Shown here: piece after piece, positions 1 to 9,214 of the stretch
Layout of the letters: every line of letters starts with the position of its first letter
Numbering within the stretch: position 1 is the stretch's first letter
From: Cercospora beticola
Taxonomy: Eukaryota > Ascomycota > Dothideomycetes > Mycosphaerellales > Mycosphaerellaceae
Length of the DNA: 64,000 nucleotides
Reading direction: 5' to 3'
Assembly: GCF_033473495.1 (NCBI RefSeq)
Contig: NC_088943.1
Span: forward strand, 1,220,001 to 1,284,000
Program-made: the position numbers and the translations under genes
Notes under the pieces: model-generated
Database searches by the model: none
What the model was told of the DNA's origin: nothing
The model's input: the letters and a program-made list of their open reading frames with translations, nothing else

Positions 1-361
1 GCAGAAAGCATATTTCCTGAGAGCGTTGCAGCCATAAGTAGGTCGAAACAATGCATTGTGCCGCATGCCGAGGTTTAGACCAAAGGATGGGGTACAACAA
101 ATCAAAGACTCCTAAACAAAGCGTATTGCTCCCCTGAAAGAAGCCCTAGCATTGTCGGCCAGTGCGAGAATCTGGCTGGGCCGATACGTGGGCGGCAGGC
201 GTGATAGGACTTCTTTGAACATAGAGAGCAAGACAATCTCGAAGATGCGTCGGCGTTGTTTATGACTGCAATGCGGTCTCCGGTTCCCGAGATGTTCGTG
301 TAAGCTGGTGGAGTGCTATTCTGGGCATTGAACACCACGCTCAATACAGCGCCGTGCCCAA

Positions 362-1348
362 TCAAGACGACGACACGTATTTCCTGATAAACTCTTCAAT
401 GTTCTGAAAGTAGCCAGGCTCAGCCACAGTCGCATTGTGGTCGCCGTACGGCAGCTCCTTCCACATCACTCGCGGAGTCCGAGCTAGCTTGAAAAGCTCC
501 TTCATATGCTCTGGCCTACTCGCTGTTAGCGCGTTACAGCGAAGCTGTTTTATAGGTTACTCACGGCACGATCTCGTCCCTTAAACCGCTCAGAAACAGT
601 ATTGGGACATCTGTGATTTGTGGAATCATCTCTTCGCTTCTCCAGTACTCGTGACAGAGCGGTGTCAAATACTTAGCAATAGGCACAGCCTTGGGAATCA
701 TCTTTGCTATGCTCAGGAAGGTATTCTCCAAGATGAGGCCCTTAATATCGCCAGTGCCCTTGTTTTTGGTGACGAGATCGATGCTTACGGCGCCGCCTAG
801 ACTTTGACCATAGACGATGATGCTGTTTCCTTTGAGATCTTCACGGTTGCGGATGTAGTCCAGACCCGTCGCAGCATCAATGACCAGGCCTTTCTCGTTC
901 GGGTTGCCAGTGGATAGACCGTATCCACGGTATTCCAGCATTACTGTCGTACATCCCAAATCATGCGCCAATACCTTGGCAATCGGTAGTCGATGGCCAA
1001 TGTTTCCTGCATTGCCGTGGAAGCTGAGGATCGTGATTGGTCTTGCCTGGGCCTTGTTCGCTGGCCGCACAAGGAAGGCATGCAAAGTTTCGCCATCTGG
1101 CGTGGGTATCGACAGCTCTTCGTAGTCTTCAATACCGAACTGAGGCGGCTTAGGTACTTCTGTTCTGGTTCCAGGAGGCAAGTTTCGAGGGTATATTATT
1201 TCGCTGGCAAGCTATCAGCATATCCGTTCGGCCATTCAGCTTTCGAATGGTCTCACTTTTGAAAGTAGTACAAAGCACCGCCGCCCAGACTGACAGCAGC
1301 AGCGCTCAGGTAGAAAGGTAGCCGAAGCCATGGCAGAAGGTTCGCCAT
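362..1348 (-). CDS. bem46: Bem46-family alpha/beta hydrolase, membrane anchored
   Basis: Serine-hydrolase-fold protein of the Bem46/ABHD13 family, conserved in fungi. Its substrate is not established; the family is linked to membranes and polarised growth. I join three exons, 1348-1257, 1203-565 and 515-362. Both introns (53 and 49 nt) start GTGAG and restore frame, giving YYFQNEIIYPRN at the first junction and DEIVPPEHMKEL at the second. Residues 1-30 (MANLLPWLRLPFYLS...) form one N-terminal membrane anchor. FHGNAGNIGHR is the oxyanion-hole region, GQSLGGA the nucleophile elbow with catalytic Ser, GLRDEIVP carries the acid, and GDHN near the C-terminus the catalytic His. About 294 residues, normal for the family. 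It diverges from the proteasome gene across 400 bp. I chose the ATG at 1348 because it alone gives the family-like anchor. The biochemical role is open. Confidence 0.9.
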
Positions 1349-1521
1349 GCTGCACGGAGACTGTCCACGTTGGCAATAGCGATCGTTGTGGCGAGCAAAG
1401 CCAGGAACGTGTAGCGGTGAACTTTGGGGTGGCCGAGATATTGCACAAGCGTCAAATGAGTGTCATCTGGTCGGTCGATGCGCACTTCGTCCTCGTCGTC
1501 GATGTCGTACTCATCGGCCAT
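1306..1521 (-). other. Upstream ORF overlapping the bem46 start
   Basis: An ATG at 1521 opens a 71-codon frame beginning MADEYDIDDEDEVRI. It has an acidic head and a hydrophobic stretch (FLALLATTIAIA). It runs past the bem46 ATG at 1348 in a different frame and stops at 1306. I found no splice that joins it in frame to bem46. It could be a translated upstream ORF that limits bem46 translation, or chance. The composition looks protein-like, but I recognise no family. Confidence 0.3.
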
Positions 1522-1748
1522 GGAAGTTGTGTTGGTGATGGCATATTGTGGCACGGACAGTGAAGCAAAAGTCGCGGCGAGCTTGGACCTCGAAGCTTGA
1601 CGCGCATCTCGTGCCTGCCTCAGACAAGTGCATCAGGCACGACTTCACCAAACACTGCAACCACTCCATCTCGCCGCTTCCACATCGCACACTCACACCT
1701 CCTGGTCATCAACCCCCTTACTATCTGACAGACGACAGCAACGCCAAA
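1349..1748. promoter_or_regulatory. Shared divergent promoter, bem46 / PRE3
   Basis: This 400-bp gap separates the two divergent start codons, so both core promoters and 5' leaders must lie here. The PRE3-proximal half is C-rich (for example around 1675-1725), as is common in fungal leaders. I see no clear TATA element or named operator. Confidence 0.5.
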
Positions 1749-2503
1749 ATGATTAACCAAACGGGTTCGCTAGGCGAGGGTAAGTGAATGCGAGCATTTG
1801 CGATTCATCGCCATCACCAACTGACGGTTGCTGTACAGATGGCATCCACATCGACATGAACCACCTCAAGTCCGGTGAGGTCAACCTTGGAACGTCCATC
1901 ATGGCCATCAACTTCAAAGACGGTGTCATCCTCGGCGCCGACTCCCGCACAACCACAGGCGCATACATTGCCAACCGAGTGACGGACAAGCTCACGCAAG
2001 TCCACGACACGATTTGGTGCTGTCGATCGGGTTCTGCCGCAGACACACAAGCCGTCGCCGACATCGTCCAGTACCATCTCAGCACATACGGCATCACGAA
2101 CGACGAAGCACCTACCACACAGACCGCCGCAGCACTGTTTCAAGAGCTGTGTTATGAGAACAAGGACATGCTGAGCGCAGGCATCATCATTGCTGGTTGG
2201 GATCCACGACATGGAGGGCAGGTATACCAGATTCCGTTGGGCGGATCGCTGCACAAGCAGGCATTTGCCATTGCTGGTTCAGGTTCGACATACATCTACG
2301 GCTACACAGACGCGAACTGGAAAGAGGGCATGACTGAAGAGGAAGGCATCGAGTTTGTGAAGGGCTCATTGAAAGAGGCAATCAAGTGGGACGGCAGTTC
2401 AGGTGGTGTGATTCGAATGGTCGTGCTCACAGCCAAAGGTGCTGTGCGGCACCTGTACCTGCCTGACAGGAATTACGAAGGGCCGGGAACAGACAAGCCA
2501 TAA
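1749..2503 (+). CDS. PRE3: 20S proteasome subunit beta-1 (caspase-like), PRE3/PSMB6
   Basis: Catalytic beta-1 subunit of the 20S proteasome core, an N-terminal-threonine hydrolase that cleaves after acidic residues. Two exons: 1749-1779 and 1839-2503. The intron (GTAAGT..ACAG) restores the frame as GED-GIHIDMNHL. The product has 231 residues. The propeptide runs to Gly28 and autocatalytic cleavage would expose Thr29 in NLGTSIMA. Downstream, GVILGADSRTTTGAYIANR matches the beta-1 signature, with the catalytic Asp and Lys partners (ADSRTTTG; VTDKLT). GSGSTYIYGY and SSGGVIR complete the fold. A later ATG at 1784 lies inside the intron and is rejected. Expression is probably constitutive. The family assignment is very secure. 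Confidence 0.96.
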
Positions 2504-3976
2504 GGACATGATGATGACACAGACATGTATGCATAGAATACCGCTTGCTGCGCTTTGCGCCGCTGCGAAATGCGGTTACGCCAGGACTTGTATAGTACAA
2601 GATCTATGATGGAGCAAGTCCAGCTCCGGCAGCTACCACTTCCTCCCTCTCGAGCTTTAGTTTGACCCGTTCCGGCTGATTCGTGTTCGTGTTGCCGCTG
2701 AGCCTAGAGAACGGTCTAGATGGAATCTCGAACTGGCACAATCTCGCAGCAAGCTTGCTGGAATGGCCCGAGGTCGGCAGCTGCTTGTGATGTATCAAAA
2801 GGTGGCTCTGTTCTTATAGGAATATGACAGGTAGCACCGCTACGACTGTACACGGCTCGATCTCATGCAGGAGAGGTCAATTGCGGGCAAGAGTACGGCT
2901 GGTACGGCCGTTGCCGTCAACCTAGGGCAACACAAGTGAACGGGTAGTGGAGAGAGATGTTGCGTGTCGGAGGACGAATAGGGATGGCGTGACTGACATC
3001 TGGCTTGTGAAGAAGCGTGCGTACCAATGAGCGTTGTAGCCCGATGCTCACCGACATCCCTGCATGCTGCTTAGCGCATAGCGCATTGCTAGTGGACGTC
3101 TTGTCGCCTTGCTGATTACGCTGCGACAGCGTCATCGCCTCCTTTTGACGTGCCCAAACAGGAGGGCAGACGAAGCACGTCTGAAGCTCGATGCGGCTGG
3201 AGGGCAGGCATGCCTCGTCCATGCGTCGTGGGACAGCCGGGTATAGAACGTGAAGTGATCTCAAAATACCGATAGATGCAGCGCGCGCTAAAGAAGTGCG
3301 AAGTGTAATCCTGAGAGGCGCCGAGCTGCTGGTGAGCGTCGTTGAAGCAGGGCCTTGGCGGAGCGAAGCCTTGCTCGCAGATCTTCCAGACCATGATGCT
3401 CGGTCCTCATCTCCCATACCAGCTCTGCTTCCTTCTTGCTGCCCACACACCACGCAGCCTCCGCTCCGCCCGGCTACCCATCGCCATCGCCATCAGTGCA
3501 AAAGCATACGTACTGCGGCGGCTGTCCAATTGACTTTGAGCACAGCGCTGGATCGCGAGCCCGACCGATATGGTTGATTCAGGTGAGTAGCCGTGTTTCA
3601 TTGCTGCTGGAGAGTTTTTGCACACCGGAGCTCTATCGACGCGGCCACCACATCGACCCGGCAGCCCGCCTGCCTGTCCATCGGCACGCGTCGTTGCTGC
3701 CGATGACATGCGCAGGGTCGATCTTGCCGCGCCGCACCTCTGGCACCACGGGCACGCGTTGCTCCTCACTTCACATGCTCAGCCAGCACCATGGTACTCC
3801 CACCACCACGCCCCGCCGCTCACCTCGCCGCCAGCCGGCACTGAAGCATATCACCGACTCCACTCTTATCACCCGCAGACCCACGTCCCGCGCGCGCTCG
3901 CGCAGCACCGCCATCGCGAACATTGCGACTGATCTTCCCCAGCATAGCAACCTATCCAAACGTCCAAGGCCCCAGC
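2504..3976. other. Intergenic, no gene seen
   Basis: 1.47 kb between PRE3 and the cyclin gene. It holds the PRE3 3' end and the leader of the cyclin gene. From about 3430 to 3970 the + strand is C-rich and open in more than one frame, which reads as a pyrimidine-rich leader rather than a second gene. No repeat or RNA gene seen. Confidence 0.5.
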
Positions 3977-5461
3977 ATGGGATCAGTCGTCCTCGATGCC
4001 GTGAACTCGTTCTTCGGACATCCCCACGCGACCACACACGACCATCCACAGCACAGCACCTACCGAGAAGCGCCTCGAACAGCGCCCACCCCAAACCCCG
4101 CACCGACATCGAAACGGAGCCGCTCGCGATCCCCTGGCGGCGAGGAGCGAGTCGAGCGAATGACCGATTCTGCGCAGAGAGCCACCAGCTCTTCTGCAGC
4201 CCCGGCGAGCTACAATGTTCGACCAGAAGATACAAGGGCGCCTTCGCAGGCGTCATCGAGACAGAGCGCAGCAGAGCCACCAAGCCCACCACTAGCTGCT
4301 AACGCGGCCGTGCCTCCAGAGGCCGACCAGTCTCAAACAGGTGCACAGACGGATAGCGCGCCCTCGACGCCATCGGAGCGCTCGTCGAGACCACGGAAGA
4401 TCAAAGTGCGCGACCTTCAGCACATTCAGAGCTTTGCTTGCGAGAACATGGCAGACTTCTCCGAAGTCCGCAGCAGGAGCCGCTCGCGTTCGAGAGCGAC
4501 GGAGGATGATAGCCCGCAATACGAGATTAGTGAGATGAAGGTCGAGCACATAATTGAAATGGTCGCTGGCCTCCTCACCAAAATTACGACCACGAATGAC
4601 AGGCAGCACGAGCATCTGCACCGAGCGCCGCCCTCGATCAGCGAAGCTTCGCATCTCAACCAGCAGACTACAAGTGTGTTGGCTTTTCATGGCAAGAACG
4701 TGCCGAGCATAACAATCTTGAGTTACTTGTCCAGGATCAATAAGTACTGTCCTACCAGCTATGAGGTATTCTTGAGCCTATTGGTGTACTTTGACAGAAT
4801 GACGGAGCGCGTCAACGCGGGCCCGATGCAGTCCTTGCGAGAGGCAAACAAACAAGCTGTCGAAGCACAAGGTGGCAGAAACGATTCGTCAGCGTCACTG
4901 AGTTCAGACTCCATGGAAGGAGTGACGGCCACGACACCCAGTGGGACCCAGCAAGCGACCCCTCCATACTCTGGCGGTATGGAGAAGCCTCAAGAGCGAG
5001 GTATTCCAGGCACACCCCACAGCAGGCCTAACCAACCGGACACGGACTCGCCATCAATACCTGCAGAACTGTCGGCTGCTGGGAACATTGACCCGTATAA
5101 CCTTTCACACTTTTTTGTCGTGGACAGCTTCAACATTCACCGGCTCGTCATTGCTGGTGTTACTTGCGCTAGCAAATTCTTTTCTGACATCTTCTACACG
5201 AATTCAAGATACGCTAAGGTGGGCGGCCTCCCCTTGCCAGAGCTTAACCATCTCGAGCTGCAGTTCTTGCTGCTTAATGATTTCCGGCTGAGTATCCCGG
5301 TGGAGGAGATCGAAGCCTATGGAACCATGCTCGTTGAGTTCTATGCTCGAGAAGTGGTTGCGCAAAGAAAAGCTGCCGAGGCCGCTGCGGCGAGCATGGA
5401 TGAGCGCAGTTTGAGCGAGAGTTCGACGGAGAGCACTGCTACTGTAAGGGCTGCCGGATAG
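3977..5461 (+). CDS. Pho80/PCL-type cyclin, partner of a Pho85-like kinase
   Basis: Regulatory cyclin of the Pho80 family, which binds a Pho85-type CDK and in yeast controls phosphate and nutrient signalling. Single exon, 494 residues. In-frame sequence upstream of 3977 has no ATG, so the start is MGSVVLDAVNSFFGHP. Residues 1-235 are Ser/Pro/Arg-rich and disordered, with RS-type patches (for example SRSRSRSR near 170-180). The cyclin box begins about residue 238 (NVPSITILSYLSRINKYC, VFLSLLVYFDRM) and resumes about 371 with FNIHRLVIAGVTCASKFFSD and YAKVGGLPLPELN, diagnostic of this family. About 95 low-complexity residues split the box between its second and third helices; there is no stop, and no splice was needed. 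The exact target pathway cannot be read from sequence. Confidence 0.88.
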   Translation: MGSVVLDAVNSFFGHPHATTHDHPQHSTYREAPRTAPTPNPAPTSKRSRSRSPGGEERVERMTDSAQRATSSSAAPASYNVRPEDTRAPSQASSRQSAAEPPSPPLAANAAVPPEADQSQTGAQTDSAPSTPSERSSRPRKIKVRDLQHIQSFACENMADFSEVRSRSRSRSRATEDDSPQYEISEMKVEHIIEMVAGLLTKITTTNDRQHEHLHRAPPSISEASHLNQQTTSVLAFHGKNVPSITILSYLSRINKYCPTSYEVFLSLLVYFDRMTERVNAGPMQSLREANKQAVEAQGGRNDSSASLSSDSMEGVTATTPSGTQQATPPYSGGMEKPQERGIPGTPHSRPNQPDTDSPSIPAELSAAGNIDPYNLSHFFVVDSFNIHRLVIAGVTCASKFFSDIFYTNSRYAKVGGLPLPELNHLELQFLLLNDFRLSIPVEEIEAYGTMLVEFYAREVVAQRKAAEAAAASMDERSLSESSTESTATVRAAG

Positions 5462-7319
5462 CCAAAAGGCATCTTGTCTCCAACTTTCGCGAAAGCTCCG
5501 AGCTGGCAAGTTGCCCCTGGGGCGAAATTGTGCCGCAAGAGACTGTGTGAAACAACGCTGTTTTCGGCTGGAGACTTTGGATCACCATCCGCCGCTGGAA
5601 TATGCCACCAGTCTCCCATGGTCCTCTCTCTGATCAAAACCAACCAGCCCTGGCAAGCAAGTTACGAATGATACGACACACCTTTACACGAACGAGGGCC
5701 GAAGCACGCCCTCGAATTCGACTTGACCGATTTGTTGGAACTCCGCGATAGATGCCACAACACTAGATGGCGAAGACAATACCTCACGACACATTGCTTG
5801 GAATGTTCTTCCACTTTGCAAGTATACCCCCAAGAATGAATCTTCCTCTTTTTCAGATGCCCTCCGGTGGGAGCATCTGTCGGCGATGGGTGCATAGGAG
5901 CATTTTCTTGATTTTTCTGTTTTGCTGGTCATGCTGCGAGCGTTTTTCTTTCTGCTTTCTTGCGATACACGGGTATTAATGGGATGCTATGGGGTTCGAT
6001 TCGAGCATTTGTGGGCCAGGGCGCGTGCTGTTGTTGTGATGATGGTTCGATTCGGCCTCGACGGAAGACGGCGAGAATTGATCGCTTGTGGTTCGACGAT
6101 GGCTGCTGCTGCATAGATGAGATGAGATGCGTTTTTGGTGTGCGATGGCGTTTGAAGGGAGTAATAGAGGCGTTTGAATCATAATAGGCATGGGTAGAGG
6201 AGATGATGGACATGATTGCGTACTTGAACTTCTCTTGCAGGACTTTTCTTCACGTGGTGGGTTCTACCTTGATGAAATGTACTGACTGATCTTCATCAAG
6301 GTCCATCTTTGACGATGCCTGCCTGGAAGCGGTGAGGCGGCGAAGCCCGGGCGAAGGAGAGGGCTGCCACGGTGTGATCTGAGCAGTGATCTCTTGTCCT
6401 GGTGGGACTTCACCGCTGTGCAGACTGTGCTGACGATGATAGGGAGCAGTTTCACTCGCACTACAATCCTCGTCGGAAAGTATACATTTCGAAGCTCGGA
6501 AGTGCAAGTTCGTTCGCGACTGCTGCCGCGGCGTCTGCCGTCTTGCACCTGCCTCCTTCTCATGCCTCGGGGCCAGGCCACTTCCGTACTGAGGTACTCA
6601 ACCTTCCTAGTTGCGACAGCAAACATGGAAACTCGCAAGCAACGACATTTCGTTGCTATCTCGCTTCACAATACAGGATGCCTCGAAGACGCCGCGTGAG
6701 TGCAGAGATACGAAGGGGCGAGGAATTACTCTAGCCCACGGGCAAAGCATGCCGTGTTGGTCACGGTGTCCCTTTTGCTGCCCGGCGGAAGCCTTCCTGA
6801 CGTTGCCACATCTGCCGCCTTCTGCTCCTGGTACTTTCAGGTCCTACTCCAAGCATAAACGACCGCAGCAGGCTAAGTGGGGGTTCTGTGAGAGCACTGC
6901 TACCTTCGTGGCTCTTGGATAGAAACACGACTATCCTTCTGTCGCCACTTTCGAGGATGCCATGCTTTCCGCTACGCTCTGGACCTCGACAGTAGGACCA
7001 CGGAGTACCTTCCACCAGCAACCACGCTCCAACATCAAGAATTCACAGCGCTTTGTCCACTGACATGGCTTGCTTTCTGCTTGAAGCTGAGACTTGGGTC
7101 GACCTTCTTCTGTCGCAACAAGTGACAATGAAACCGTTTGACGTGAAGCAACGCGACTGTTGCCAGACACAAAGGCCCGCTTGCTCTGAGAAATACTGGT
7201 CGCTTCGATGGAGCCCTACAGCAAACAGCTCTTCCAGTGTTACATGCTATAATAGCGATCATGGCCCTCACTTCTCTAGCTCTCGCAAGACAAGCTACAT
7301 TCGTTGAGAGCAAGTCAAG
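5462..7319. other. Intergenic, no supported gene
   Basis: 1.86 kb between two genes on the same strand. Only short open frames without recognisable domains and mostly without ATG starts are present. GTTCGATTCG at about 5995 and again near 6048 resembles a tRNA T-loop, but no matching arms surround either copy. The last few hundred bases must include the promoter of the next gene. Confidence 0.45.
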
Positions 7320-8606
7320 ATGCTACCAAGGGCACTCACTTGGGTTGAGGCTTCAGGACTCTATCATCAGGACGGAGAGCTTGAGGACGATGAGCTCCTT
7401 CAGGTCTGCGAATGGTTTTCGAACAAAGATATGGCAGATCGCCAAAACAGATCGGCTCTCAACAGACCAGCAGGTACAACAAATAACAGGACTGGAGGAC
7501 AAGCTGGTGATAAACTCGACACGGCCTTGAACAGACGCGCCAAAGCTTTAGGTATCGAGAATGTACAGGATTTGAAAAAACCCTGGAGAAAACGTCGCGA
7601 TGACAACAAAGCTCTCAAGAAGTCAGGCCTGCTGCCTACAGCGGACCAGGTTGTGCCTCAGCCTACCAGCAGCATTGTCAGATCCCGCAAACGAGCTCAG
7701 TCAGATGACGAGTATGAAGCATCCCCGCAAGCGTCACGAAAGAAGCGAAAGACCCGTACCCAAGCCCAGACCGCGCAATCTCGTGTGAGTGAGGTCGTTC
7801 CTCAACTTACCAGGAACGACATCGGGCTCAAGAGAACGATCGGGCCCAAGTTCGGCTCGATGGTCGTCAGCAGTATCGCAGGTTTCTGGTTAGACGAACG
7901 CGAGAATCGAAAACGCCTCAAATGGCTGAATCCTCGCTGGCTCAAGCTCATCACAAGGGGTGAGACCGAACTCACGGCAGAGTACCTCATATCTTTCTTC
8001 GAACCAGACGTGAGCGTTGACAACTTGAAGCGTGCAATAGATCAAGTACCCAAACAAGGTCAGCATGCCGCGCGCATCTTGTGGCTAATGACCGTCTACA
8101 CCTGGCTTCTCGTCCTACCCGATATCACTTTAAAGGACCGCAGCACAGACGACGTCCCTCTGATAGATCGCCTGCAACGAGTCACAGAACTCTTCACCAA
8201 TTGGTTCGAATCTCTTTCTCTGGTTCACCTCCCCGACTCAGTTGGTCCCGAGTGGAGCCTCATTTACGGCATCCACATTCTCTCACATCTCTGCCCTGGT
8301 CGATCCTGCCATGTGCTCTTAGCAGAATTCGTGTACCGTTACCTTGGTCATTTCAGCGCAGAAAAGTTGGCTCTCGGCAATTTCCTTGATCGCCGAGACT
8401 TGCAACATTGCACGTTGCCGGAGGATGAGACGAGTGTGATTACGTTCATGGCATCTGTTACAAGATCTGCTATGGAGATTTGGCTCAAGTCACCTCAGAT
8501 ATTCGAAGATCGGATGCCGTTGTTTGAGAGCATTGTGTTCATTGCGGACACCAGGTTTGATCCACCCCTCTTTCAAGTCGATTCTGACGAGGATGAGGAG
8601 GATTGA
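7320..8606 (+). CDS. Orphan protein with basic N-terminal and helical C-terminal half
   Basis: I do not recognise this 428-residue, single-exon protein. The first 170 residues are polar and basic, with NLS-like clusters (PWRKRRDDNKALKK about 89-102; SRKKRKTRTQ about 139-148), so a nuclear location is plausible. From about residue 170 the protein is helical and conserved-looking (GPKFGSMVVSSIAGFW, HAARILWLMTVYTWLLVLP, EWSLIYGIHILSHLCPG). It ends in a short acidic tail (DSDEDEED). The mix of nuclear-type signals and a compact helical domain is compatible with a chromatin or RNP factor, but that is inference only. The start at 7320 is the first ATG of a long open frame; an unseen upstream exon is possible. 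Confidence 0.65.
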   Translation: MLPRALTWVEASGLYHQDGELEDDELLQVCEWFSNKDMADRQNRSALNRPAGTTNNRTGGQAGDKLDTALNRRAKALGIENVQDLKKPWRKRRDDNKALKKSGLLPTADQVVPQPTSSIVRSRKRAQSDDEYEASPQASRKKRKTRTQAQTAQSRVSEVVPQLTRNDIGLKRTIGPKFGSMVVSSIAGFWLDERENRKRLKWLNPRWLKLITRGETELTAEYLISFFEPDVSVDNLKRAIDQVPKQGQHAARILWLMTVYTWLLVLPDITLKDRSTDDVPLIDRLQRVTELFTNWFESLSLVHLPDSVGPEWSLIYGIHILSHLCPGRSCHVLLAEFVYRYLGHFSAEKLALGNFLDRRDLQHCTLPEDETSVITFMASVTRSAMEIWLKSPQIFEDRMPLFESIVFIADTRFDPPLFQVDSDEDEED

Positions 8607-9214
8607 GGAGATGTCTTGAAGAGATGGCATGAGGGGCAAAAGCGTCTGACGAAGGAAACCCGATGAAGGACATTTGAACAAGAACCCCAGATGCCACCGA
8701 GCAATCGGGAAGGTCACTTCTGCAAGCAGGAATCTGACTCCTTGACGCACGCGCGATAATACGCAGCGAACACGTCACGAGCAGACATGGGCACGCCTGC
8801 AGAAGGCATTGATGAACTGTACATGTAGTTTACAGAGCCTTCAAATCAAAGTTGTCGAAAATGATCTTCCCGTCTTCTCACTCTGACTCCATATCAGTCA
8901 CAGCTCTGACACATGACTGCTGTGCCAGCGAACCTTCCAGTCTTTGTTGTCGTTGCCATTCCATTGTTCCGTCGGCCCCATTGATTGTACTCAATCGCAT
9001 GTGCAGGCATGAATCGAACCGAGCAGATGGCAGCTCCTGAGTTGAGATGGAAAATTCGATCACAAGCAGGCAATGCTGCACAGGCATAAGCATACTGGAA
9101 CATCATTTGTTGCACAGCTTTGACATGCAAATATCTTCATTGCTTAGACTATGGTCATAACGCTCATACATCCCGCTAAGATTCATAAACTCCCAGCACT
9201 CCCATGCCTCTCCC
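8607..9214. other. Convergent intergenic gap
   Basis: 608 bp between two convergent genes, so mainly two 3' UTRs. Nothing further recognised. Confidence 0.4.

Noticed and set aside
3436..4302. 288-codon + strand open frame overlapping the cyclin start
   Set aside because: Composition is Arg/Pro/Ser/His-rich as expected from a C-rich leader read out of frame, no domain is visible, and it overlaps the better-supported cyclin in another frame.
5990..6060. Two GTTCGATTCG motifs resembling tRNA T-loops
   Set aside because: No acceptor, D or anticodon stems can be paired around either copy.
8995..9090. GAATCGAACC on the + strand, a possible minus-strand tRNA T-arm
   Set aside because: Flanking bases do not form the T stem or an acceptor stem of tRNA length.
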